In this document: piece after piece, positions 34,901 through 43,630 of the stretch | Layout of the letters: each line of letters opens with the position of its first letter | Position numbering within the stretch: the stretch's first letter is position 1 | NCBI GenBank assembly: GCA_021769555.1 | Contig: JAETSR010000010.1 | Location: 17,119-81,118, forward strand | DNA: 64,000 nt | Reading direction: 5' to 3' | Source: Clostridiaceae bacterium | Lineage (GTDB): Bacteria > Bacillota > Clostridia > Oscillospirales > Acutalibacteraceae | Position numbers and translations under genes: made by a program | The notes under the pieces: model-generated | What the model was told of the DNA's origin: nothing | Database searches by the model: none | The model's input: the letters and a program-made list of their open reading frames with translations, nothing else

Positions 34901-35842
34901 TCAGCGCTTGGGCCTCATTATCTGGCTCTGGGACACCGGCCTGCCGTCGACAATCTCCACAGCATTCAGCATTTGCATACTGTTCTCCGGAGGGGTATCC
35001 GGGACCGGGATAAATTCATCCGGGCTTTGGGGCGGGTACGCCGGGTATGATGGTTCCGGCGCAGTTTGAGCAGGCCGAGGCTGTGGCTCACTGGCATATG
35101 CAGGATATCTGTATTGGGGCTCATTGTAGTAAGCCCGCGGCGGCTCCCTCATGTACGGAGGCGGCCCCCACTGACCATACTGTGCCCCCTGGTCGGCAGG
35201 CCTCGGCTGCTCCCTTGGCGGCAGCGGTTCCCTGAAGTGCTGGGGCTCCCGGTAAGGAGCGGGCTCTCTGTAGGCCTGCGGCTCCCGGTAGGTCTGGGGC
35301 GGGGGCGGGCTCTGAGGCCTGGGACGCTCTTTTCGCTGCTGCTGAACAGCCTGGCCCTGGTTCTGCACAGGCCCGAACAGGTAGTCATAGTACTCCTGCT
35401 CCTTGCGGGTGTGCCTTCCGACAGAAGGTGGCGCTTCCAATGCAGGCTGGCTGGTCTGAGCGTGCCGAGGCTGAGGCGCCGCTGCCGGACGGACAGGCTG
35501 CTGTACAGGAGGCTGTGCCTGCTGCTGGACCGGAGCCGGCTGCTGCACAGGCGGAGGAGCATAGTAATCATCGGGTACCGGCACAGCGGACACTGCAGCT
35601 CCCCCGCTGTCCATCCCGCTGATACCGCCCTGGGCGGACTGGAGTGCCGCACGCAATTTATGTATCTGCGTGTCCTTATCATCCAGCCGGCGCTTGAGCC
35701 GCTCATACCCCTCCTCAAGCTGCTGCATTTTTTCCAGCGCCTCCGAAAGCTCCTGCTTTGCCTTCTCAGCCTCCCGGCCCTGGGCCAGCATAAGCTGCAG
35801 AAGCTCCCTTCGCCCGAGCTTGTGAAGTTCCTTATCAGTCAA
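34901..35842 (-). CDS. Coiled-coil protein with long Pro/Gln/Tyr-rich tail
   Basis: 313 residues. The N terminus TDKELHKLGRRELLQLMLAQ and a coiled coil to about residue 65 are followed by a low-complexity tail rich in Pro, Gln, Arg and Tyr with repeated PYREPQ-like units (around 190-215). No signal peptide or membrane segment is seen, so it is probably cytoplasmic or membrane-associated through partners. Similar short coiled-coil starts accompany signal peptidase and pilin genes in other Clostridia, as far as I recall. It lies between the tip gene and the lepB-type gene; role unknown, perhaps a scaffold. Confidence 0.7.
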   Translation of the reverse strand: MTDKELHKLGRRELLQLMLAQGREAEKAKQELSEALEKMQQLEEGYERLKRRLDDKDTQIHKLRAALQSAQGGISGMDSGGAAVSAVPVPDDYYAPPPVQQPAPVQQQAQPPVQQPVRPAAAPQPRHAQTSQPALEAPPSVGRHTRKEQEYYDYLFGPVQNQGQAVQQQRKERPRPQSPPPPQTYREPQAYREPAPYREPQHFREPLPPREQPRPADQGAQYGQWGPPPYMREPPRAYYNEPQYRYPAYASEPQPRPAQTAPEPSYPAYPPQSPDEFIPVPDTPPENSMQMLNAVEIVDGRPVSQSQIMRPKR

Positions 35843-35880
35843 TAGGGCATCCCCCCTTTCTGCTAATCTTCTGAATCTGC

Positions 35881-38800
35881 TTACCGCCTACACTTTCGCC
35901 GCGCCAGGCACGCCGCCGCCAGAAGCGCCAGTGCTCCCGCGCCAGTAAAGCCCCAGGTGCCCGCGCCGCCGGTTTTGGGGAGGTGGAACTCCTTGAAGGT
36001 GTTGATAAACTTTAGGTTAGCTGTCGCATTTTCATTTATCACACCTGAGTAAGTTCTATCCGTCAGCACACCTCCTGGTTCAGCGGTAACCTCATAGTCG
36101 TACTTCTGCTTATCCTTGTCCTTTACAATATATTTTATCTCAGTATCAGTTTTTTCTATTTTGTCGAATACTCCGCACTCTTCAATAGTATACTTTGTCC
36201 CAACAGGCAGATACTGTATTTCAATCTTCTGCCCTCTTGCTAAAACAAAATATGCGCCATTAAACAACACCCTGCTGTCAAGATAGCCATCGTTATAGCC
36301 ATCGTCAGCGGAATCAATTACACCCCCATGTGCATCGTACTTTACATACCTGAAGTTATTGAGCACCTCCTTATCATTCCCATCTGTCAGAGTAAGCTTA
36401 AAGAGGAACTTCTCGCCGGTATCAAACCCCTCTGTTCCAGATGAAAGCCCGCCGTCAACAGTCTGCTTATTAACCTCTTTGCCGAAAGATAACGTGCGGT
36501 AATCATTCTCTGTCTTAGTTTCATCAATTCCGCGCACAGACGGCAGTGTGTACTGCATCCAGCAGGTAGAACCGGAGGCGCCGCGCTCAGTGTAGTAAAA
36601 ATCAAGGCGATACTTCTGGTCCGTTCCATATCCTGTGTTCTGGTCTATTGTAACATAATCCCACACATTTACCATCTCACCGACGGAAGAATGAACACCG
36701 CCTATATCACAGATAAGCTTAGAATCACCATATGACGGATTACCATTACCATCTATCGGCGTGAGGAACACCCACATATCGTCATCTCCGAAGAAGATAT
36801 ACTCCAACGGGCCTCTGTACGACTCTGTAAGCTCAAATTCTACGGCAAAATGCATACCAAAATAGCTGTTATGGTCTAGGCCGTCATCGCTGGGTGGAAG
36901 CTCTCCAGCCACTTTACCTTGGAATTTTTGTTTACTTGGGTTGGAACCAAACTCAAAGTCTTTACCTCCTGTCCCATTGTCCATCGGCCAGAAATGGTTG
37001 GTCCAAATCTTTATTTTTTTATCATTATTTATTCCATCGTATATACCAGGATGTCCAAATTTTTCCATACCTGAAACTGTTGACGCTCCAGTAACTGACG
37101 CTATAGAAAGGGTATGGGTATCACCCACTTTATTAAACGTCAAGTTTCCTGAATAATCAGTTTTGCCATTTACTGCTGTTTCACCGAAAATATTCGGTGC
37201 CTTTACACCATCAGCAAACGTTGGTGTGGGGCGCTTTGCCCCCTCAAGAACTTTTAACCCATTCACCAAGCCAAAAGTACATCCGGCATGCCCAATAGGT
37301 TTATTGGTCATATTCAGCTTATTTCCGTTCCAATCTCTTTCACCATAATCGGTGCCTGTATTTTTATTACCAAACGCATATTCTGCTCCACTTCCAGAAG
37401 GATAATTACCAGGAGTATTTATGCCATTGTGCGCCGTATTCATGGTCTTGACATCGCTGTTTGGCGTATACCCATCGCTGATATCATAATCAAAGAAACT
37501 GGCTTTTACATCGATAGTCTCGTCTCTCTTCGGCTCATATACCAGCCTGATTACATCATTAGAAGTAATACATAAGTAATTAGGATGTGCATCCGCTGTT
37601 TCCTGCCTGTTGGTGAAATCCATGTCGCTTGCATTTATATTAGAATGTTCTGGTGTAAAAATGTTACTGCCTTCGCCGCAAGCTGCACCATAGGTTTCCC
37701 AATAAGTTTTGATAGCATTACCAGTGGCATTATTAACAGTATTTCTAAAATCTTCATCTGCCTTATACTGTTCTCTAAACTCTTTCCTCAACACCCATAT
37801 CTGCTTGATGTCATAGTTATCTGCCGCGCTCCCCTTTGGCGCAAAATAGTCCAGGCTCGGCCGCTCAAAATAGTGCGTCGGTTCATCCTCATAAATCTGC
37901 GTCATTGTCTTATCAATCGCAACACTTCCGTCACCGTTAAGGGTGAGCTTCTTAGTTTCTGGTGTAGTGCCATTTTGGGGAAGCCCATTGCCGTCAGTGT
38001 CAATTATGTCCAGCGTCCCGGTATCTCCAATCTTTGCCTTATCCAGCCAGGCATAGTACTGCACTGTAAAGCTCGGGTTCTCCGCCGAAACGACTGTCAT
38101 GCCAAACGACGGCCTGCCGTCTCCGTCAATCCCACGGGCCTTTATAACAGTACTGACAACACCACCACTTTCATCCACTGTGGCGGCAGCGCCGACGCTG
38201 ACCTTGCTGTCTTCCTTTATCTGCTCCTTTACAAAATCTATGGCTTCTGTCTCATGGTGCGCCAAAGTGGAGTCGATATTTGCTCCGTCAATCGGCATGG
38301 AATATATCTCTTTTTCCTCTTCCGCCTCTTCATCCCCTGCATTCTGTATATCAGTGGTTACAAGCGCAGCCATGGCAACCTTGGTGCCGCCGGCTTCCTC
38401 GGGCGCTTCAGTATTCTGCTCTTCCAGCTCAAGGGCCGCGTCAATCAGCCGCTTCTTGGCGGTTACATCAAGCTCAACGGCACACTGCGTCAAATCCAGC
38501 TCAGAGCCCTTATAATACAAGGAATAAGATATCACCTTTAAATCAGGAAGGTCGTTTTCGCTGTTATCAGTCTTCACATTCTCAGCGTAAACCTCATACT
38601 CCGGTGTACCTTCCTGCGCCTGCTCAACCATCAGCCCCAGCGGATTCTCAGGGTCATCCAGCACATTTGCAGGCAGCACATCTCCCGAAATGGTAACAGT
38701 CTCCTCTGCCGGTTCATCGTCCCATACCGGCTGCGCTGTAGGCTCCGGTTCTGCCGTAGGTTCAGGAGTAGAAACCGGCGCGGCGGAGGCCTCACCCTCG

Positions 38801-40638
38801 TCATACTCAGGATACTCGGGCTGACCGGATGTGCCTGTATCTCCCATAAAGAACAGCCCTGAGTCAGCATTATCGTCAATGATATTGCTTTCCGCTGAGG
38901 ACTCACCGTCTTCATCCTCAAGCTCACTTGATTCAGCAGAGCTCGGCTGCAGCTCATCACTCTGAGTATCTAAAGCCTCAGATTGACTCTCCTCTGGTTC
39001 CGGCGTTTCCTCAGGCTGCGGCGCCGCCTCCTTTGTATGCGCAACACCGCTGATGTGGAAGACCATCATATAGTCCTCATCCTCATACTCAAAATCCTGA
39101 GAGATATTGAGCACAGTTTTTATTTCAGCATTGCCCGCATTCTGCCCCTGATTGCTGTCAGTCTCCTTATCATCATTCGTACCGTCACTGCTGCCGCTAT
39201 TGTCATCTTCCGCTTCCGGACGCACAGCAAAGCCGGCCACCACCCCCGGAGACACCTCGGTGACAGCAGCGTTACCCTCCTGTCCGTCTACTTCCAGAAG
39301 CCTGACTTCTTCCTCACTCTTCACGTATATCCCCTGAGCCTCAAGGTCACTGCCGCCATTATACCAGGCTGCCGCAATAACTTCACCCTGCTCGGCAGGC
39401 TCGATAGTCAGTCGGATAGGCTCAGATAAAGCCGTCGTGTCGTCAACACCCGAAACGGTAACCTTTAACAGCGCTTTAAGCTTAATCTCGTCGTCCTGCA
39501 TAAGCGCACTGAACTGCTCCTGCTTCTCTGGAAGCCTCTCGCTTTCGTCCACGCGCTCTACATTGATTCTCGCATTCTCCGGGAAATCCGCGCCGTTATA
39601 TATCGCTGTAGCTCTAAGGGTCCCATCCTGATATGTGGCCGTCCTCTGCCCCGGCATGTCCGCACCCTCGCTGCCGCTCTCCAGCCCGGACAGCATGTCG
39701 CCCTCAACGCCGACTGCCCTGTAGCAGTCCTCTCCATGGACATGCTCCAAAACCTGTATCTGACCGCACTTGAGTATGGGCATTCCATCCGCAGCCCTTA
39801 TGCGATTCTCCTCAGCCGGAGCGTCCTGTGAGTCAGCAAAAGTGATTTGTGCTGTATCTATCCCTTTAGCAGACAACTCCTGCGTCTGCACTTCATCCGG
39901 GTGGTCAACCGTGTGCAGATAACATTCCTCGGTATGTGTATGCAGATGGACATCATTCTTGCCGCAGGCAAGAATGTCCTCCGTGCTATAGCACGCGTCT
40001 GAGTGTATATGTGCTCCGTCGCCTTCTTCCAGGCCACAGTTCAATTTCTTTGGATAGCAGTTATCATCATGTATATGTGCCGCAGTTTCTTCAAGTTCGC
40101 AGACAAGCTGTCCGTCATCGTCATAGCAGGTCTCAGTATCATGAATGTGACCCTCGCTCTCCTCCAAGCCGCAAACAGGCTCCCCCGAGTAGTCAGCCTC
40201 ATAGCACTGGTCTGAGTGGACATGTCCGCCCTCCCCCTCCTGCATACCGCAGACCAGCACCTGCTGGCTCTGATAGCATTCCGCTGTGTGGATATGTTCC
40301 TCAATTTCCGGCAGCATACATACCAGGTTACCGTTCTTATCGCGGCAGTTCTCCTGGTCATGCTTATGCACCACAAAATCCGCCATACCGCACACAAGGG
40401 TCTTTTGCCCTCCGTCCCCGGGTGGTGTATAATAACAGGCCTCACTGTGCTGATGCGGCAGGTCGTGGGTCAGTACACAGTCCAGCACCATATTGTTCAT
40501 AGCCCGGCCGCTCATGCGCAGGGCCATTACCGTGCCAACCACCACAACGCCTGCCATACACAGAAACGCCACTATTCTCTTTTTACGCTTCCTCTGCTCC
40601 CGCAGTAACTTGACCGCCTGCCTGTTGGGAGATTCCAT
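35881..40638 (-). CDS. Giant LPxTG pilus tip/adhesin protein with His/Cys repeats and fibro-slime domain
   Basis: 1585 residues. A basic N terminus and membrane segment (21-43) lead to nine HxH...CY/CG repeats (62-306), a beta-rich region, a very acidic Glu/Ser/Pro-rich stretch (about 480-660), further domains, then a fibro-slime/PA14-like domain (about 950-1345) including YIFFGDDDMWVFL. A Cna-B-like domain precedes LPKTGG at 1553 with a helix and RRKCRR tail. The size and position before the major pilin fit a tip adhesin incorporated by the class C sortase. Ligand and metal content are unknown. Parts of the fibro-slime region are AT-rich. Confidence 0.9.
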   Translation of the reverse strand: MESPNRQAVKLLREQRKRKKRIVAFLCMAGVVVVGTVMALRMSGRAMNNMVLDCVLTHDLPHQHSEACYYTPPGDGGQKTLVCGMADFVVHKHDQENCRDKNGNLVCMLPEIEEHIHTAECYQSQQVLVCGMQEGEGGHVHSDQCYEADYSGEPVCGLEESEGHIHDTETCYDDDGQLVCELEETAAHIHDDNCYPKKLNCGLEEGDGAHIHSDACYSTEDILACGKNDVHLHTHTEECYLHTVDHPDEVQTQELSAKGIDTAQITFADSQDAPAEENRIRAADGMPILKCGQIQVLEHVHGEDCYRAVGVEGDMLSGLESGSEGADMPGQRTATYQDGTLRATAIYNGADFPENARINVERVDESERLPEKQEQFSALMQDDEIKLKALLKVTVSGVDDTTALSEPIRLTIEPAEQGEVIAAAWYNGGSDLEAQGIYVKSEEEVRLLEVDGQEGNAAVTEVSPGVVAGFAVRPEAEDDNSGSSDGTNDDKETDSNQGQNAGNAEIKTVLNISQDFEYEDEDYMMVFHISGVAHTKEAAPQPEETPEPEESQSEALDTQSDELQPSSAESSELEDEDGESSAESNIIDDNADSGLFFMGDTGTSGQPEYPEYDEGEASAAPVSTPEPTAEPEPTAQPVWDDEPAEETVTISGDVLPANVLDDPENPLGLMVEQAQEGTPEYEVYAENVKTDNSENDLPDLKVISYSLYYKGSELDLTQCAVELDVTAKKRLIDAALELEEQNTEAPEEAGGTKVAMAALVTTDIQNAGDEEAEEEKEIYSMPIDGANIDSTLAHHETEAIDFVKEQIKEDSKVSVGAAATVDESGGVVSTVIKARGIDGDGRPSFGMTVVSAENPSFTVQYYAWLDKAKIGDTGTLDIIDTDGNGLPQNGTTPETKKLTLNGDGSVAIDKTMTQIYEDEPTHYFERPSLDYFAPKGSAADNYDIKQIWVLRKEFREQYKADEDFRNTVNNATGNAIKTYWETYGAACGEGSNIFTPEHSNINASDMDFTNRQETADAHPNYLCITSNDVIRLVYEPKRDETIDVKASFFDYDISDGYTPNSDVKTMNTAHNGINTPGNYPSGSGAEYAFGNKNTGTDYGERDWNGNKLNMTNKPIGHAGCTFGLVNGLKVLEGAKRPTPTFADGVKAPNIFGETAVNGKTDYSGNLTFNKVGDTHTLSIASVTGASTVSGMEKFGHPGIYDGINNDKKIKIWTNHFWPMDNGTGGKDFEFGSNPSKQKFQGKVAGELPPSDDGLDHNSYFGMHFAVEFELTESYRGPLEYIFFGDDDMWVFLTPIDGNGNPSYGDSKLICDIGGVHSSVGEMVNVWDYVTIDQNTGYGTDQKYRLDFYYTERGASGSTCWMQYTLPSVRGIDETKTENDYRTLSFGKEVNKQTVDGGLSSGTEGFDTGEKFLFKLTLTDGNDKEVLNNFRYVKYDAHGGVIDSADDGYNDGYLDSRVLFNGAYFVLARGQKIEIQYLPVGTKYTIEECGVFDKIEKTDTEIKYIVKDKDKQKYDYEVTAEPGGVLTDRTYSGVINENATANLKFINTFKEFHLPKTGGAGTWGFTGAGALALLAAACLARRKCRR
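39721..40455 (-). repeat. Nine-unit His-x-His...Cys-Tyr protein repeat within the tip protein
   Basis: Units in order: HQHSEACY, HKHDQENC, HIHTAECY, HVHSDQCY, HIHDTETCY, HIHDDNCY, HIHSDACY, HLHTHTEECY, and after a gap HVHGEDCY. Most are followed 8-15 residues later by LVCG or a variant. The period is about 22-25 residues. Two His and two Cys per unit could bind metal or form disulfides. Confidence 0.85.
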
Positions 40639-40702
40639 AATGCCGCCTCCTTATATCCTAAAAATCCGTGCCCTTATCCCTATTCGGGCCTCTGCACTGG
40701 TA

Positions 40703-41350
40703 TCATTTGGCCTCGTCTATAAGCAGTCCCGCCCGGTTCAGCGGCCATATTCGGCACGCCACCCGGCCCAGCACCATGTCCACTCCAACACACCCTACAG
40801 CGGCATGGCGGCTGTCTATGCTTGCGGAGCGATGGTCGCCCAGCACAAAATACTGGTCTATAGGCACCTGGTATGGCAGCGGTATATCACAGCTGCCTTT
40901 AGCCTTTTCCTCAAGATAAGGCTCCTCCAGTGGCACATCATTAACATAAACTATGCCGTCGCTGTCGATATTGACCGTATCGCCCCCAACGGCAACTACT
41001 CTCTTGACAAAAATCGTGTTGTTATGATAAAAGGCTATGATGTCTCCGGACGAAATCTTCACCCCGCTCACAGAGACTATCACATCCCCATTCTGCAGCG
41101 TGGGCGCCATAGAAGTGCCCTCAAGCTGTACCACCGGGAACATGAAGACTACGAGTATGACCACCGCTGCCGACACGACCGACAGGAAAAACAGCGTGTT
41201 CCGTGCCACTCCGGTCCAGAAATGCTTTTTTTGCTCAAACTTCAGCTCCCGCTCCAGCTGCTCAAGTGTGGGCTTTTCCTCCACAACATCTTCAGCTTCT
41301 TCAGCTGCAAGCCTCAAGCTGGCGTCATTCCGGTGTGGCGCTTCGTTCAT
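40703..41350 (-). CDS. lepB: Signal peptidase I (LepB type), first gene of the pilus operon
   Basis: 215 residues: long charged N terminus, one membrane helix (about 50-72), LEGTSMAPTLQNGDVIV with the nucleophile Ser in the S-M-x-P box, IFVKRVVAVGGDTVNI with the catalytic Lys, and VLGDHRSASIDSR. The full Ser/Lys dyad is intact, unlike in the second copy at 34309-34890. GGGGAG lies eight bases before ATG 41350. A promoter with 17-base spacing is at 41374-41402. It probably processes pilin and tip precursors. Confidence 0.94.
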   Translation of the reverse strand: MNEAPHRNDASLRLAAEEAEDVVEEKPTLEQLERELKFEQKKHFWTGVARNTLFFLSVVSAAVVILVVFMFPVVQLEGTSMAPTLQNGDVIVSVSGVKISSGDIIAFYHNNTIFVKRVVAVGGDTVNIDSDGIVYVNDVPLEEPYLEEKAKGSCDIPLPYQVPIDQYFVLGDHRSASIDSRHAAVGCVGVDMVLGRVACRIWPLNRAGLLIDEAK

Positions 41351-41373
41351 CGTCCATCTCCCCTCAACCAGAT

Positions 41374-41402
41374 ATTATACTCTGTTTTCCGGCTGATTTC
41401 AA
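41374..41402 (-). promoter_or_regulatory. Promoter of the pilus/surface operon
   Basis: On the minus strand TTGAAA (41397-41402) and TATAAT (41374-41379) are 17 bases apart, 24 bases upstream of the lepB start. It is the only clear promoter I see for the run ending near 21354. Confidence 0.7.
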
Positions 41403-41552
41403 GACCCTTTTCACAAAAAATATATTTGATTACTGATTTGTTTGCCTACACCAAAGCGGAAAATCACACTATAACAGTCGCCAGGAGGTGTAAAGCCGCG
41501 AACTTGACAGTTTGGCTCGGAAAATCATTTATAAAATCATATACTATATTGC

Positions 41553-42053
41553 TTACTTTAAGCTCCGTAAAGTCCTGTAAAGCTTGACAATATCCACCGG
41601 CTTTGCCAAGTGCTCGTTCATCCCTGAACCCAGGGCCTTCTGCACATCCTCTTCCGATGAGTCCGACGACAGGGCAATAATGGGTACGGTCCCGGCGTCC
41701 GCTCTTTTCATGCCCCGGATTGCCCTGGCCGCCTCAAATCCCGACATGACCGGCATACTCAAGTCCATCAGCACACAGTCAAAAGCGTCCCTCTCTGACG
41801 CCGCGAAAGCTTCCGTCCCAATCCTTCCATTGCCTGCCAGCGTTACCGAGGCCCCGGCTTTCTCCAGAACAAGCTTCACTATCTCCCGGTTTATCTCATT
41901 GTCTTCTACCACCAGGATGTTCATCCCAAAGAGGTCCCCGTATGCTTTTCTCTCCCCGCCTTCTTCCAGTATCTCCCGGACTTCATCCGGCTCTATACTC
42001 AGGACTTCGGTTTCAGAGCACTCCAGAACCTCCTTTATATCAGGGCCCTCCAT
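41553..42053 (-). CDS. Stand-alone receiver-domain response regulator
   Basis: 166 residues: about 40 residues of helical extension, then a CheY-like receiver with VVEDNEINR (acidic pocket), CVLMDLSMPVMSG (phospho-acceptor Asp), ALSSDSSEED and LAKPVD (conserved Lys). There is no output domain. Its sequence style is that of receivers in hybrid kinases. The ATG at 42053 has AGAGGG six bases upstream; two earlier ATGs have worse spacing. It lies between the pilus operon promoter and a divergent sensor kinase gene, so it may take part in a phosphorelay with that kinase. Confidence 0.85.
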   Translation of the reverse strand: MEGPDIKEVLECSETEVLSIEPDEVREILEEGGERKAYGDLFGMNILVVEDNEINREIVKLVLEKAGASVTLAGNGRIGTEAFAASERDAFDCVLMDLSMPVMSGFEAARAIRGMKRADAGTVPIIALSSDSSEEDVQKALGSGMNEHLAKPVDIVKLYRTLRSLK

Positions 42054-42093
42054 ATGCATCCCTCTGCTCATCCCTTTCCATCTTAGCAAGCCT

Positions 42094-42122
42094 ATAGTAC
42101 AATATATTGAGCTGATATGCAA
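42094..42122 (-). promoter_or_regulatory. Promoter of the receiver-domain gene
   Basis: On the minus strand TTGCAT (42117-42122) and TACTAT (42094-42099) are 17 bases apart, about 40 bases upstream of the chosen start. Confidence 0.5.
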
Positions 42123-42175
42123 GAGGTTTCTACCAAGTGGGCAGGAATTTGACCTAACTGGGAAATCGAAAACGC

Positions 42176-42204
42176 TTGACACCACCCGCCTTCACTGCTA
42201 TTAT
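42176..42204 (+). promoter_or_regulatory. Promoter of the GHKL sensor kinase gene
   Basis: TTGACA (42176-42181) and TATTAT (42199-42204) are 17 bases apart, about 80 bases upstream of the kinase ATG. Confidence 0.65.
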
Positions 42205-42285
42205 AGCATATAAGATAGAAGTATAATTACAGCATAGGCGCGAAGTGAAGATGTCCCGCCCTGTAATGCAAAAGGAGCATAGTTC

Positions 42286-43587
42286 ATGTCTTTGTTAAGG
42301 GATATATCTTTCCTCCTGTCCATGCTACATGTTATCATATTGTTTCTGCTGCTGTTTGAGCCAAAGTACTCCTGGAAGACGACTCTTGCCATAAGCTTCG
42401 GCGGAAGCGCTGCAATCGTGGCTGCAAACACGCTTCTCATGGTATGGCAGGGACCGTCCATTATCATGGGTGCGGCGTTCTTTACCTGCACCATCCCCTC
42501 GGCGATAATGTTCTTGTTATTATCAAAGTACCGGGGCGGGCGCTTTTTCTTCCTGTTCTGCCTGACCGACACATCGTCATTCTGGCTGCTGCAGGTCACA
42601 AACTTTATGGACCGGCTGGCCGGCGATACCCATGCTGCCCTGCTTATATCCCGGCTTGTCCTGTTCCCGATATTTGAATGGCTCATCTGGCAGTACCTCC
42701 GCAAGCCATACCTGGAACTGCAGAGGAATCTTGATAAGGGCTGGTGGCTGTTCGCCGCTATCGGCAGCGTCTACTATCTGCTTTTGATGACTGCCTCTGT
42801 GCCGGTCGACGCGCCTGTGCCAGATACAACAGGCCTGGTGCGTATTATCCTGGTGCTCATACTTATGCCTCTGACATACCTGACAATATTGCGCTCCTTA
42901 TGGCACCAGATGGTAGACGGCCGCACCCGGACTGAGATGGCCGTCCTCTCCACCCGGAGCCAGCTTGCCCTTGAAAACCTTCGCATAGTGCAGGACAGCG
43001 GCGCTGCCCTTATCCAGGTTCGGCACGATATGCTGGGTAACCTGGGCATTCTTCAGTCCCTAAGCCAAAAGAAGGATTACGAGAGACTGGACAAGTATCT
43101 TGCCGTGCTTACCCGCAAGACCGAGCAGATAGTGCCTATAAAGATTTCAAGCCACCCTATAGTCAACGCCATCCTGGCCCAGGGCGCCGAGCGCGCCAAA
43201 GCCTCCGGAACTGACTTCCGCTGTAAAGTATCCCTGCCTGAAACTGTCGCCGTACCGGATGAGGACCTGGCAGCGTACCTTATGAATCTGGTTAGCAACG
43301 CTCTGGACGCTGTGGAGCTGTTAGAGCCGAATCATCAGAAGTGGGTGGAGATAACCATGCATATCCGCGGCAAATACCTGTTCATCGAGGGCAGAAACCC
43401 CTACTCCCTGGCCCCGGCCCCCGGCGGAAACAGCGGGCGCTTCCTCTCCCATAAAGGGGACGGACATGGCTATGGTCTATGGATAATGGAAAAGGTTGCC
43501 CACCGGTATCAGAGCGAACTCTATACAGAGGCCAAGGACGGCGTCTTTCTCGCTCGCACGGCGCTGCTCATGCCAGAAAACACATAG
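42286..43587 (+). CDS. GHKL-domain sensor histidine kinase (AgrC/VirS-like)
   Basis: 433 residues. Six to seven membrane helices fill residues 1-210 without a visible extracellular domain. A short helix with VRHDMLGNLGILQSL carries the phospho-acceptor His, and the ATPase domain has LMNLVSNALDAVELL (N box) and GHGYGLWIMEKVAHRY (G box). The layout fits the HPK10/AgrC group, whose partners are LytTR regulators; such a regulator is encoded convergently just downstream. AAAGGAG precedes the ATG. The signal may be a peptide, but no peptide gene was recognised. Confidence 0.9.
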   Translation: MSLLRDISFLLSMLHVIILFLLLFEPKYSWKTTLAISFGGSAAIVAANTLLMVWQGPSIIMGAAFFTCTIPSAIMFLLLSKYRGGRFFFLFCLTDTSSFWLLQVTNFMDRLAGDTHAALLISRLVLFPIFEWLIWQYLRKPYLELQRNLDKGWWLFAAIGSVYYLLLMTASVPVDAPVPDTTGLVRIILVLILMPLTYLTILRSLWHQMVDGRTRTEMAVLSTRSQLALENLRIVQDSGAALIQVRHDMLGNLGILQSLSQKKDYERLDKYLAVLTRKTEQIVPIKISSHPIVNAILAQGAERAKASGTDFRCKVSLPETVAVPDEDLAAYLMNLVSNALDAVELLEPNHQKWVEITMHIRGKYLFIEGRNPYSLAPAPGGNSGRFLSHKGDGHGYGLWIMEKVAHRYQSELYTEAKDGVFLARTALLMPENT

Positions 43588-43591
43588 AAAT

Positions 43592-43630
43592 ACCGCCGTC
43601 CTTCACTGCGAAGGGCGGCGGTCAATTTTT
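43592..43630 (+). terminator. Terminator of the kinase gene overlapping the 3' end of the regulator gene
   Basis: ACCGCC-G-CCTTC pairs with GAAGG-GCGGCGGT with one small mismatch, followed by five T at 43626-43630. It overlaps the stop region of the convergent LytTR gene. Confidence 0.8.

Noticed and set aside
35066-35845. 259-codon plus-strand open frame opposite the coiled-coil gene
   Set aside because: Low-complexity Arg/Leu/Pro text arises from the repeats on the other strand.
39721-40455. DNA-level tandem repeat or CRISPR-like array
   Set aside because: The periodicity is at protein level (His/Cys units); nucleotide copies differ and there are no constant repeats with unique spacers.
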